Source of the DNA: Candidatus Poseidoniales archaeon
GTDB lineage: Archaea; Thermoplasmatota; Poseidoniia; Poseidoniales; Thalassarchaeaceae
Direction of reading: 5' to 3'
Assembly: GCA_022447885.1 (NCBI GenBank)
Contig: JAKUTA010000031.1
Span: 1-10,007 of the forward strand
Length of the DNA stretch: 10,007 nt
Numbering within the stretch: the stretch's first letter is position 1; each line of letters opens with the position of its first letter. The notes beneath the pieces are model-generated. The model saw only the letters and a list, made by a program, of their open reading frames with translations. It had not been told where the DNA came from and ran no database searches. The position numbers and the translations under genes were made by a program. Shown in pieces: positions 1 through 6,434 of this stretch.

Positions 1-1419
1 ACCGTGGACCGGGCGGGTTGCAAGGACAGCGACGGGGATGGGTGGTCGGACGCCTCGGACATGTTCCGCAACGACCCGACCCAGTGGTCGGACCGAGACG
101 GTGACAGGATAGATGTGTTCGAACTGATCTCCTCCTGTGGTGACAACCCCAATGGCAACAATCCTGACCTGTTCCCTGACGACCCGACGCAGTGCACCGA
201 CCGTGACGGTGACGGCTACGGTGACCACGCGAGCGGCCCGAACGGTGATTGGTTCCCAGATGATCCCACCCAATGGTTCGACGCCGACCGTGACGGCTAC
301 GGCGACAACCCGGCTGGCAATGATGCAGATCTCTGTCCCGATGAATTCGGCACGATGGACGATGATGACAACCGCGGGTGCCCCGACTCGGACCTCGACG
401 GAGTCGCAGACAACCTCGATGCGTTCCCCAACGACCCGTTCAAGACGGTGGACCGCGATGGCGACGGGTTCGCCGACGACCCGCTGGCTCCCGAGCGAGA
501 TGACTGCCCGGATGAATGGGGGAACAGCACCGAAGGCAGCTGGTACGGCTGTCCCGACTCCGACGGCGACGGCTGGGCGGACAGCATGGATGATTTCCGG
601 ACTGATGCGACGCAATGGAAGGACAGCGACGAGGACGGTTGGGGAGACAACTGGGGCAACACCTCCTGGAACGGCACGCGCGAGTCGGGCTGGCCCGGGA
701 TCTTCCGCGAGGATGCGCTGATGCCGGACGCCTTCCCGCTCGATGCCACCCAGTGGAACGACACCGATGGCGACGGATACGGGGACAATCCCAACGGCTC
801 CAATCCGGATGCATTCCCATTCGTCAACAGCCAGTGGAAGGACAGCGATGGTGACGGCTACGGTGACAACACCACGCGTGACGCGTTCGAGCCGGACGAC
901 TGCCGTGCCAAATTCGGTACCTCGTGGCGCGACCGCCGTGGCTGCGAGGACAGCGACGGTGACGGTACGAGCGACCTCGGTGACATCTGCATGTGGGACC
1001 CAGACGTATGGGAGCCCCCTGGAGAATGTGCCATCACAGAGGCGCCGCGTGGACTCGATGCTGAGGAAGAGGGCAGGAGTGCTTTGCAGATGGCGAAAAC
1101 AGCCGGATATTTCGTTATTGGATTCCTCCTGCTGGCGATACTCGTGGCAATGATATCACGCCAAGCGGCCAAGCGCAGTGGTCAACTCATGCGTCAGAAT
1201 GTCGAGCTCCATGAGAAACTGTTCGATGAGGAGGAGAGGCGCCGCGATCAGTGGATCGAACATTATGTGGACAGCGGAGATTTGGAGAAGGCCAGGGAAC
1301 TGGGCTGGGAGGAGAAGGCGCAGTGGCAGATCCATGAGGAGGAGAAGGCCGCCGCAGAGGAGGAGAAGATCGAATCGCTTCCGGAAGCGCTGGACATCGA
1401 TGACCTGCTGGACGACTGA
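1..1419 (+). CDS. Thrombospondin type-3-like Asp-rich surface protein, C-terminal membrane anchor (5' partial)
   Basis: The frame is open to the window edge and the visible part begins inside a repeat, so the true start lies upstream; the GTG at 4 is probably not the start. Counting from that GTG, residues 9 to about 325 hold eleven Asp-rich DxDxDGxxD units, many preceded by DPTQW or DATQW and several by paired cysteines (CPDEFG...GCPDSD, CPDEWG...GCPDSD), as in thrombospondin type 3 repeats, which bind calcium. Residues 367-384 (AGYFVIGFLLLAILVAMI) are a single membrane helix followed by Arg/Lys, so the repeats should be outside and the tail inside. The roughly 85-residue tail is very charged (DEEERRRDQW, EEEKAAAEEEK), probably helical or coiled coil, and ends acidic (DIDDLLDD). 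Such proteins are frequent in Poseidoniales; adhesion, surface-layer or calcium-dependent roles are inference. A histidine kinase gene follows closely on the same strand. Confidence 0.85.
   Translation, partial: TVDRAGCKDSDGDGWSDASDMFRNDPTQWSDRDGDRIDVFELISSCGDNPNGNNPDLFPDDPTQCTDRDGDGYGDHASGPNGDWFPDDPTQWFDADRDGYGDNPAGNDADLCPDEFGTMDDDDNRGCPDSDLDGVADNLDAFPNDPFKTVDRDGDGFADDPLAPERDDCPDEWGNSTEGSWYGCPDSDGDGWADSMDDFRTDATQWKDSDEDGWGDNWGNTSWNGTRESGWPGIFREDALMPDAFPLDATQWNDTDGDGYGDNPNGSNPDAFPFVNSQWKDSDGDGYGDNTTRDAFEPDDCRAKFGTSWRDRRGCEDSDGDGTSDLGDICMWDPDVWEPPGECAITEAPRGLDAEEEGRSALQMAKTAGYFVIGFLLLAILVAMISRQAAKRSGQLMRQNVELHEKLFDEEERRRDQWIEHYVDSGDLEKARELGWEEKAQWQIHEEEKAAAEEEKIESLPEALDIDDLLDD
28..975 (+). repeat. 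Array of eleven Asp-rich TSP3-like coding repeats
   Basis: In-frame repeats encoding DxDxDGxxD begin at 28, 91, 199, 280, 385, 451, 556, 622, 760, 841 and 949. The spacings are 63, 108, 81, 105, 66, 105, 66, 138, 81 and 108 bases, all multiples of three. Short steps of 63-66 and long steps of 105-108 recur, which suggests duplication of a two-unit module of about 170 bases in the middle of the array. The unit at 91 is degenerate (DRDGDRIDV), and the one at 280 has Asp-Arg replacing Asp-Gly. The repeats have diverged at DNA level, so this is an old array and not a recent tandem expansion. Confidence 0.8.
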
Positions 1420-1481
1420 CGCCCGCTGGGAATCAATGACAAGGCATATCCGTGACTGGTGCGAGAGGCTGTCCGTTCAAG

Positions 1482-2726
1482 ATGAGCATCGCCGGCGACC
1501 CCTTCGACGAATTCCCCTCCTCGGCAGCCACCACGGGCGGTCGGCTGCACACTCTGCTCAATTCGATGCGCTCGGCGGTGCTCGAGGTCGACGCGGGTGG
1601 GGCCTTGCTCTACGTCAACCCGTTCGCACGCGAAATCATGCCCGAACTGCCGCAGACTCCGGCTCCACCCGGCTGGGAGAGGGAGTTCGGAACCATCCAC
1701 ACCTTGCGCGACTCGCACGGTGCACCGATCGATCCTCTGGAGGGTCCGCTCGGTGCCGCGCTCAGCACCGGGGTGCCGCAGCACGACTGGCACTTCAGCA
1801 TCGACCTGCCGAGTGGACGGGAACTGCACCTGCTCGGCAGCGCCGCACCTCTGCTGAGCGAGAATGGCGAGGTTCTGGGGGCGATCGCATCATATCAGGA
1901 CGTCACCGAGTTGATCGAGTTACAGGACGCGCTGCAGAAACAGCTGGACGAAACGCGTACCGCTCACCAGGAGATGAATCTCGCCCACGGCGAACTGTCG
2001 CGCGCGCACAACCTGCAGGCAGGCTTCATCGCAAACTTCAGCCACGACCTGCGCACACCGCTCTCCGGAGTACTGGGATTCTCCGACCTGTTGGGTGTAT
2101 CGCCGAAACTCGAAGGCGCTGTCGACGAGCACGATTACCTGCGCGAAGTGGTCGATGCGGGCGACACCCTGCGCATGATGATCGATTCGGTCATCAGTTA
2201 CTCCAACGTGGTTGCTGGTACGGTGCACATCCATGCTGAATGGCACGAACTGATGCCGCTGCTCGAGCGCACCACGGAGCCTGCAAGGCGCCTCTGTGAA
2301 CGCAAGGGAATCACATTCGAGTTGGAATTGGACGAGGGAATGACGCGGATACGCATCGACGAGATGCGGCTGCACGAGGTGCTCGAACAGCTGCTCGACA
2401 ACGCCACCAAGTTCACCAGCCACGGCACCATCTCGCTCAAGGTCGCCAGAGAAGGTGAGGAGATGTTGTTCAGGGTATCCGATACCGGTCCGGGCATCTC
2501 CCCGGAAGCGGAACTTCGTCTGTTCGAGCCGTACTCGAAGACACTGCTGCAGGACGGCCAGTTACGCAGGGGTGTCGGACTCGGACTGACGCTTGCCAAG
2601 GCGCTGACAGAGTTGATGCGCGGCAGGCTCGACTACGAATCCACACTCGGCAAGGGAGCCACATTCATCCTGCGCCTACCGCTCGACTTCGTGCTGCCGG
2701 ACGCTGGCGACGAATGGAACCTATGA
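1482..2726 (+). CDS. Cytoplasmic PAS-domain sensor histidine kinase
   Basis: This is a two-component sensor kinase that should autophosphorylate on His and pass phosphate to a response regulator. From the ATG at 1482 it has 414 residues: a PAS-like domain at about 25-140 (begins LLNSMRSAVLEVDAGG), a helical linker at about 143-178, a HisKA domain with the H-box NFSHDLRTPL (His188), and a HATPase domain with N-box EQLLDNATKF (Asn307), G1 box DTGPGI (from Asp334), F-box LFEPYSK and G2 box GVGLGL (from Gly364). All catalytic motifs are intact. There is no membrane segment, signal peptide or receiver domain, so it is a soluble kinase sensing an internal or membrane-relayed signal. The start is uncertain: a GTG at 1452 adds ten residues and has a weak AAGG seven bases upstream. 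It follows the surface-protein gene by 62 bases (32 if GTG is used), so co-transcription is plausible. No response regulator is encoded nearby. Confidence 0.9.
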   Translation: MSIAGDPFDEFPSSAATTGGRLHTLLNSMRSAVLEVDAGGALLYVNPFAREIMPELPQTPAPPGWEREFGTIHTLRDSHGAPIDPLEGPLGAALSTGVPQHDWHFSIDLPSGRELHLLGSAAPLLSENGEVLGAIASYQDVTELIELQDALQKQLDETRTAHQEMNLAHGELSRAHNLQAGFIANFSHDLRTPLSGVLGFSDLLGVSPKLEGAVDEHDYLREVVDAGDTLRMMIDSVISYSNVVAGTVHIHAEWHELMPLLERTTEPARRLCERKGITFELELDEGMTRIRIDEMRLHEVLEQLLDNATKFTSHGTISLKVAREGEEMLFRVSDTGPGISPEAELRLFEPYSKTLLQDGQLRRGVGLGLTLAKALTELMRGRLDYESTLGKGATFILRLPLDFVLPDAGDEWNL

Positions 2727-2755
2727 ATCCCAGAGATTCGATGTTCCGCGGGCGC

Positions 2756-3496
2756 TCAATCGTCGAACCTGAGGAAAGGGAGGGCGTCGAACTCCTCCAA
2801 CTCCGTCGCGTTGAGGGCATGGTTGTGAGCCAAGGCCTGCTCGATGGTGACCCAATCCGGCGTCGAACCGTCGATCCATTCGTAGCGATGTCCCGGGATG
2901 AGACGCCATTCTGGTGGCAGCGCCTGAAGCAGGCCGCGGGCGTGGCTGATGCTGCGCCATTGAGTGACCGAATCACCGCCGGGCAGGTCGACACGACCGG
3001 ATCTTGCCGTGAACAGCAGGTCTCCGGCATGGTAGATCCCGTGACCATGCAGGGTGACGTGCCCGGGGGCGTGGCCTGGCGAGTGGGTGACAACGAGTTC
3101 TATCCCCCCTGAGGACCACTCGACCGAGGTGTGTGCTTCGTGGCTCCACGAATGGGTGAGATCGACCTTCTTGAACAACACCAACCCGAGCAGGCTCGGC
3201 GACACCGATTCCTCGTGCCCCCATACCTCCAGGTCGGCTACGGATCCCACCAATCCCTTCACTCCGGCAGTATGATCCCGATGAGTGTGCGTCAGCAAGA
3301 TGTGGGTGGGTGTCAGACCTTCAGCAGCCACTCCGGCGAGCCAGCCTCTGGCATCGTAGGGATCGACCAACGCGACCGTCCCGGTAGCCCGGTTGATGAA
3401 CGCCGTGTTCATGTTCAGAAAGGAGCCCATCTGCGTCACCCAGACCTCGACACCATCGTCGAACGTCGTCCTGTGGAACTCGCCCTTAGCCAACAT
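2756..3496 (-). CDS. MBL-fold metallo-hydrolase (glyoxalase II-like)
   Basis: A 246-residue metallo-beta-lactamase superfamily protein, probably a zinc-dependent hydrolase in the cytoplasm (no signal peptide). The metal-ligand set is complete: HTHRDH at 70-75, His142 in SPGHAPGH, Asp159 in YHAGDLLF and His203 in IPGHRYEW. The early VALVDPYDA segment is the usual beta-strand and turn before the first metal motif. The substrate cannot be read from sequence; a thioesterase, glyoxalase II or lactonase-like activity is possible. The frame stays open to 3667, but the extra 57 residues are Arg-rich, do not resemble the family and overlap the divergent gene, so the ATG at 3496 was chosen; a TATA-like TTTCTATG ends 26 bases upstream of it. 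The 3' end converges on the kinase gene with 29 bases between the stops. The gene is divergent from the membrane regulator at 3589, which may control it. Confidence 0.87.
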   Translation of the reverse strand: MLAKGEFHRTTFDDGVEVWVTQMGSFLNMNTAFINRATGTVALVDPYDARGWLAGVAAEGLTPTHILLTHTHRDHTAGVKGLVGSVADLEVWGHEESVSPSLLGLVLFKKVDLTHSWSHEAHTSVEWSSGGIELVVTHSPGHAPGHVTLHGHGIYHAGDLLFTARSGRVDLPGGDSVTQWRSISHARGLLQALPPEWRLIPGHRYEWIDGSTPDWVTIEQALAHNHALNATELEEFDALPFLRFDD

Positions 3497-3588
3497 CACA
3501 GACCGGACAAATGGCCATTCCGCATAGAAATGGCGGCCGTTTTCCCTGAGGGCGGGTCTTAAGTGCAAGCTCTCGCCCTTCGCCTCCC
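3497..3588. promoter_or_regulatory. Divergent promoter region between hydrolase and membrane regulator genes
   Basis: This 92-base gap must hold promoters for both flanking genes. On the minus strand TTTCTATG (3530-3523) lies 26 bases before the hydrolase ATG, a distance typical of box A in leaderless archaeal transcripts. On the plus strand CTTAAGTG (3558-3565) lies 23 bases before the ATG at 3589 and is a weaker candidate. Neither gene has a Shine-Dalgarno site, which fits leaderless mRNA. Also present are a 6-base inverted repeat AGGGCG/CGCCCT (3549-3554 and 3574-3579) and the palindrome ATGGCCAT (3511-3518). The box A calls are weak because the matches are short and imperfect. Confidence 0.45.
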
Positions 3589-3602
3589 ATGGGGAGGCGG
3601 AG
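3578..3602 (+). promoter_or_regulatory. Inverted repeat centred on the start codon of the membrane regulator gene
   Basis: CGCCTCCC (3581-3588) and GGGAGGCG (3592-3599) are perfect reverse complements separated only by the ATG at 3589-3591. The match extends outward through a T/G position (a wobble pair in RNA) to CT/AG, giving 11-pair arms from 3578 to 3602. As DNA it could be an operator over the transcription and translation start. As RNA, if a leader exists, it would be a stable hairpin with the start codon in its loop. The right arm encodes residues Gly2-Arg4 of the signal peptide. Confidence 0.6.
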
Positions 3603-6330
3603 CGCCAGCGCACGCGCAGGCTCGCGAGCACTGCTGTTCGCAGCCGTGCTCGCCCTGCTCGCAGCACCGTTGACGTCTGTCTCCAGCGCAGCCGACGGCG
3701 ATGACCTGACGCTGGCCGTCACCCTGTCCGAGGCGACGGAGGATGGCGATTGGTACTCGGATTCCCAGCCCCTGGAGATCAGCGTCGCCCTGCGCAATGA
3801 CGGTGATTCCTCTGTCGCGCTGGAATACAATCCCTCCTGCCCGGCACAGATGACGGTGCTGACCGGAGAGCCGCTCACCGAGTTCGTCACACTCGATGAC
3901 CTCAGGACCTGCCTCGAGCAGCAGCGAGCAATCGACCTGCTCGCCCACCAGACACGCCAGTTGGACTCATTCTCCTGGGACTGGAGCGATGGTCAGGGCG
4001 AGGTCATCTCCTCAGGTCCGGTCACTCTCAGGTTCGAATTCAACAATGCATCGATGCAGGAGTTCGTGCTCCAGTTCCAGCGCCAGCCGGTATCGGGAAC
4101 GGGGCTGACCTTGGTCATCTCCGCCGCGCTGCCTCCAGGCGGCGGTCGCACGACGTTCCAGCCCGGCGACACGCTGTGGGCACATGCAGGGCTGTCCAAC
4201 TCCGGGGAGCAATCGGTCACAGTGCCGATGGACGTCGGCTGCCGGATGCAGGTCTCGACCTCCAGCGTAACCAGCGAGCACACGTCGCGGCTGACCGACA
4301 TCGGCTGCGGCTCAGGCAGCACACTGGCTCCGGGAGAATCAACTTCGCTCGGATGGTGGAGTTGGGACTTCACCGAGCAGGGCAGCGAGATCGCCTACGG
4401 CGAATGGACGCTCGACTTCTCGCTGACCGGACTTGCTGACAGCACGACATCACACCAGTTCCGGTTCAAGGCGGGCGGGAACGTGAGTTCAGGGACTCCA
4501 CTCGCCCTCACCCTGACGACGAACGGTGTTCAGGACGGCGACGGCGTACTGAGAGTCGGCGACCTGCTCACCATCAGCGCCGACATCGAGAACACCGGTC
4601 AGGCGATTGCCGAGGTGGAGTTCAACAATTCCTGCTGGGCATTGATGCATGTGATCTCCAGCGATGGGCTGATCGTGCTGGACGACCGCTTGCCGCTCGA
4701 TTGCGAGATGGAGCACTTCGAGAAGAAGCTCGAACCATCCGAAACGCTCAACGTGATGCTGCGAGACTGGGACATGGCCGACAACGCCGGCTGTGAACTC
4801 GAAGACGGGGAGCACCTGCTGGTGGTCGATGTCCCCAAGTATGGTCTGGCTGGCTCTTGGGCATTCGAGTATGGGGGAGACGGCAGCGGTGCCGCCTGCC
4901 GAGCCGCCAACCAGGACCTGAGCACGGTCTGGTTCACCGTGGAGGAATTGACCGTGCTCAACGCGGGAACGCTGCAGGAAGAGGTCCAGTTCGAACTGAG
5001 GCTGCTCAGTTCCGAGCCGCTGGACATCTTCTGGCCGCAGGCGTGCCGGCTTGACCTCACGATGCACAGGAGTGGAGATGTGCTGCCGCACCGAGTCTGG
5101 TCGGAGGCCTGCGACGATCCCGGTGGCGCGCTGCAGACCATCGGGGGGGAGAATGCGCTCCACTGGGGACCATTCACCGTCGACTTCGTCGATGCCGCCG
5201 GAGATCCGCTCAGCGATGGCACATGGGTGGTGACCGCGACGACCACCGGTACACCTTCGCTGTCCACGCAACTGGCGCACACATGGAGCGCTCCGGCGGT
5301 CACCGAGGAGACAGACTCAACGAGCACATCAGAGCCCACGGAGGAAGACGGCGGAGGCATCGCCAACCCGGTGGACGGTGCTGATCCAGGGACGATCATC
5401 GAGGGTGACTGGAACTACGTCACCACCGGCACCGGCGGCTGCTGGCTGCTGGTGGACCTCGAGGGGAACGAACACCCGCTGGCCGGAGACGATACCGGCG
5501 TCGAGTGGCAACCGCAACCGCAGCTGCAGGGTGCATACTGGGTGCACGCGAGTGAGCAGGTCTCGACGGCTTGCGCGCCTTGGGCGCCCGGCATCGTCGT
5601 CGATGAGGTGCTCGGCGAGCGCATCGTCGAGCCAGAGGCAGCGGCGGCTGACGACGAGGTGGCTGGAGAGAGCGAGGCGGGTGGCTTCGTGGTCAACACC
5701 CCCGCGCTCATCTCCGTGGTCGCTTCCACCGGATTCATCGGCCTGGCGATGCTCACCATCGCCAAGGTGGAATGGATTCGCATGCCTGCGAGCCGCTGGG
5801 GGCTGGTGCTGCTCGGATTGGTCAAGAAGCGTGACAACGGCGGAGAATACCAGCGCGGCCGCATCGTGACCTACGTCGAACTGCACTCGGGGATCCACTT
5901 CCGCGCCCTGCTCTCGTCGTTGAGCATGTCCAACGGACAACTGGCGCACCATCTCAACGTGCTCGAAACCGATGAGCGCGTCTGGAAGCGAAGGGATGGG
6001 CGCAAGGTGCGCTACTACTCAGCGATGGTCGCGCGGGACACGCCGCAGGAGGAGCTGCCGGTTCCGGTGCTGCAACCCGACCCGAACAGCCTGCAAGGCA
6101 AGATCCTCGAGATGCTCGACATCCATGAGAACGAGATCCTCAACCTGTCGCAGAAGGAGTTGGCGGTGAAGTTGGAGACCAGCCAGCAGTTGGTGTCCTA
6201 CCACCTCAAGGCACTCGAGCAGTGGGGGCTGATAGAGAAGGAGAAGGTCGCCCTGCGCTACCGCTACCGCCTCACCGATCGAGCCGTCCTGCTCATCAAC
6301 AACCACGATCTGTCAGTCCCCGATGAGTGA
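3589..6330 (+). CDS. Membrane-anchored regulator: secreted repeat ectodomain, one TM helix, two cytoplasmic winged HTH domains
   Basis: The 913-residue protein starts with a signal peptide (basic MGRRSASARAGSR, hydrophobic core 14-27, likely cut after Ala34). Four related beta-rich domains follow at about 38-165, 172-293, 303-440 and 446-570. Each has an N-x-G turn or equivalent and a Cys pair at constant spacing: 84/108, 218/240, 349/372 and 486/508. They resemble the BsuPI-like immunoglobulin-type fold, which is an inference. An acidic Ser/Thr linker (572-588) and a small region with Cys618 and Cys662 precede a membrane helix at 705-725. The cytoplasmic part has two ArsR/MarR-like winged helices: 752-813 (GIHFRALLSSLSMSNGQLAHHL...RKVRYYS) and 834-900 (LSQKELAVKLETSQQLVSYHL...RYRYRLTD). 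The arrangement indicates a one-component regulator that senses outside and binds DNA inside. The ligand and targets are unknown; the divergent hydrolase and its own promoter are the natural candidates. The ATG at 3589 is fixed by the signal peptide. Confidence 0.88.
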   Translation: MGRRSASARAGSRALLFAAVLALLAAPLTSVSSAADGDDLTLAVTLSEATEDGDWYSDSQPLEISVALRNDGDSSVALEYNPSCPAQMTVLTGEPLTEFVTLDDLRTCLEQQRAIDLLAHQTRQLDSFSWDWSDGQGEVISSGPVTLRFEFNNASMQEFVLQFQRQPVSGTGLTLVISAALPPGGGRTTFQPGDTLWAHAGLSNSGEQSVTVPMDVGCRMQVSTSSVTSEHTSRLTDIGCGSGSTLAPGESTSLGWWSWDFTEQGSEIAYGEWTLDFSLTGLADSTTSHQFRFKAGGNVSSGTPLALTLTTNGVQDGDGVLRVGDLLTISADIENTGQAIAEVEFNNSCWALMHVISSDGLIVLDDRLPLDCEMEHFEKKLEPSETLNVMLRDWDMADNAGCELEDGEHLLVVDVPKYGLAGSWAFEYGGDGSGAACRAANQDLSTVWFTVEELTVLNAGTLQEEVQFELRLLSSEPLDIFWPQACRLDLTMHRSGDVLPHRVWSEACDDPGGALQTIGGENALHWGPFTVDFVDAAGDPLSDGTWVVTATTTGTPSLSTQLAHTWSAPAVTEETDSTSTSEPTEEDGGGIANPVDGADPGTIIEGDWNYVTTGTGGCWLLVDLEGNEHPLAGDDTGVEWQPQPQLQGAYWVHASEQVSTACAPWAPGIVVDEVLGERIVEPEAAAADDEVAGESEAGGFVVNTPALISVVASTGFIGLAMLTIAKVEWIRMPASRWGLVLLGLVKKRDNGGEYQRGRIVTYVELHSGIHFRALLSSLSMSNGQLAHHLNVLETDERVWKRRDGRKVRYYSAMVARDTPQEELPVPVLQPDPNSLQGKILEMLDIHENEILNLSQKELAVKLETSQQLVSYHLKALEQWGLIEKEKVALRYRYRLTDRAVLLINNHDLSVPDE

Positions 6331-6381
6331 CGGAACTCTCGATTCTCAGCCGCTCGGTTGAAAACGGGGTTGTGATTAGCC

Positions 6382-6408
6382 GCGTTCAGTACGTCACGTA
6401 CCGTACGC
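6382..6408 (+). promoter_or_regulatory. 27-bp dyad and GTACG/CGTAC half-site cluster upstream of leuS
   Basis: The dyad is centred on 6395: inner arms GTACG (6389-6393) and CGTAC (6397-6401) flank TCA, outer arms GCGT (6382-6385) and ACGC (6405-6408) are also complementary, and 10 of 12 opposed positions pair. CGTAC (6397-6401) also forms a second palindrome with GTACG at 6403-6407, and a degenerate CGCAC follows at 6411. It lies 26 bases before the leuS ATG. It could be an operator, or an RNA hairpin if transcription comes from upstream. I see no convincing TATA box in the 104-base gap 6331-6434. Confidence 0.5.
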
Positions 6409-6423
6409 TACGCACACGCACGC

Positions 6424-6430
6424 GAGGGAG
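6424..6430 (+). promoter_or_regulatory. Possible Shine-Dalgarno site of leuS
   Basis: GAGGGAG ends four bases before the ATG at 6435. It supports that ATG over the in-frame GTG at 6327, which overlaps the previous gene's stop codon and would add 36 non-conserved residues. The spacing is somewhat short. It is the only clear purine-rich site upstream of a start in the window. Confidence 0.45.
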
Positions 6431-6434
6431 AGCC

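Noticed and set aside
297..827. 176-codon open frame antisense to the surface-protein repeats
   Set aside because: It mirrors the GC-rich Asp repeats, giving Ser/Pro-rich low-complexity protein without any domain, and the plus-strand repeats are clearly the real coding frame.
1178..2239. 353-codon plus-strand frame bridging the surface protein and the kinase
   Set aside because: It is Arg-rich and overlaps two genes with clear domain motifs in another frame; no recognisable family.
3497..3667. 57-residue N-terminal extension of the MBL hydrolase
   Set aside because: The extension is Arg-rich, unlike the family, and would overlap the signal peptide of the divergent gene and its promoter.
4489..5280. 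Minus-strand frames of about 265 codons inside the regulator ectodomain
   Set aside because: The plus strand encodes periodic domains with conserved Cys pairs; the antisense products show no domain.
6327..6434. GTG start for LeuRS that overlaps the stop of the preceding gene
   Set aside because: The added 36 residues lack LeuRS features, and the ATG at 6435 has a GAGGGAG upstream and the normal LeuRS N-terminus (YQPGQVEPKWQ).
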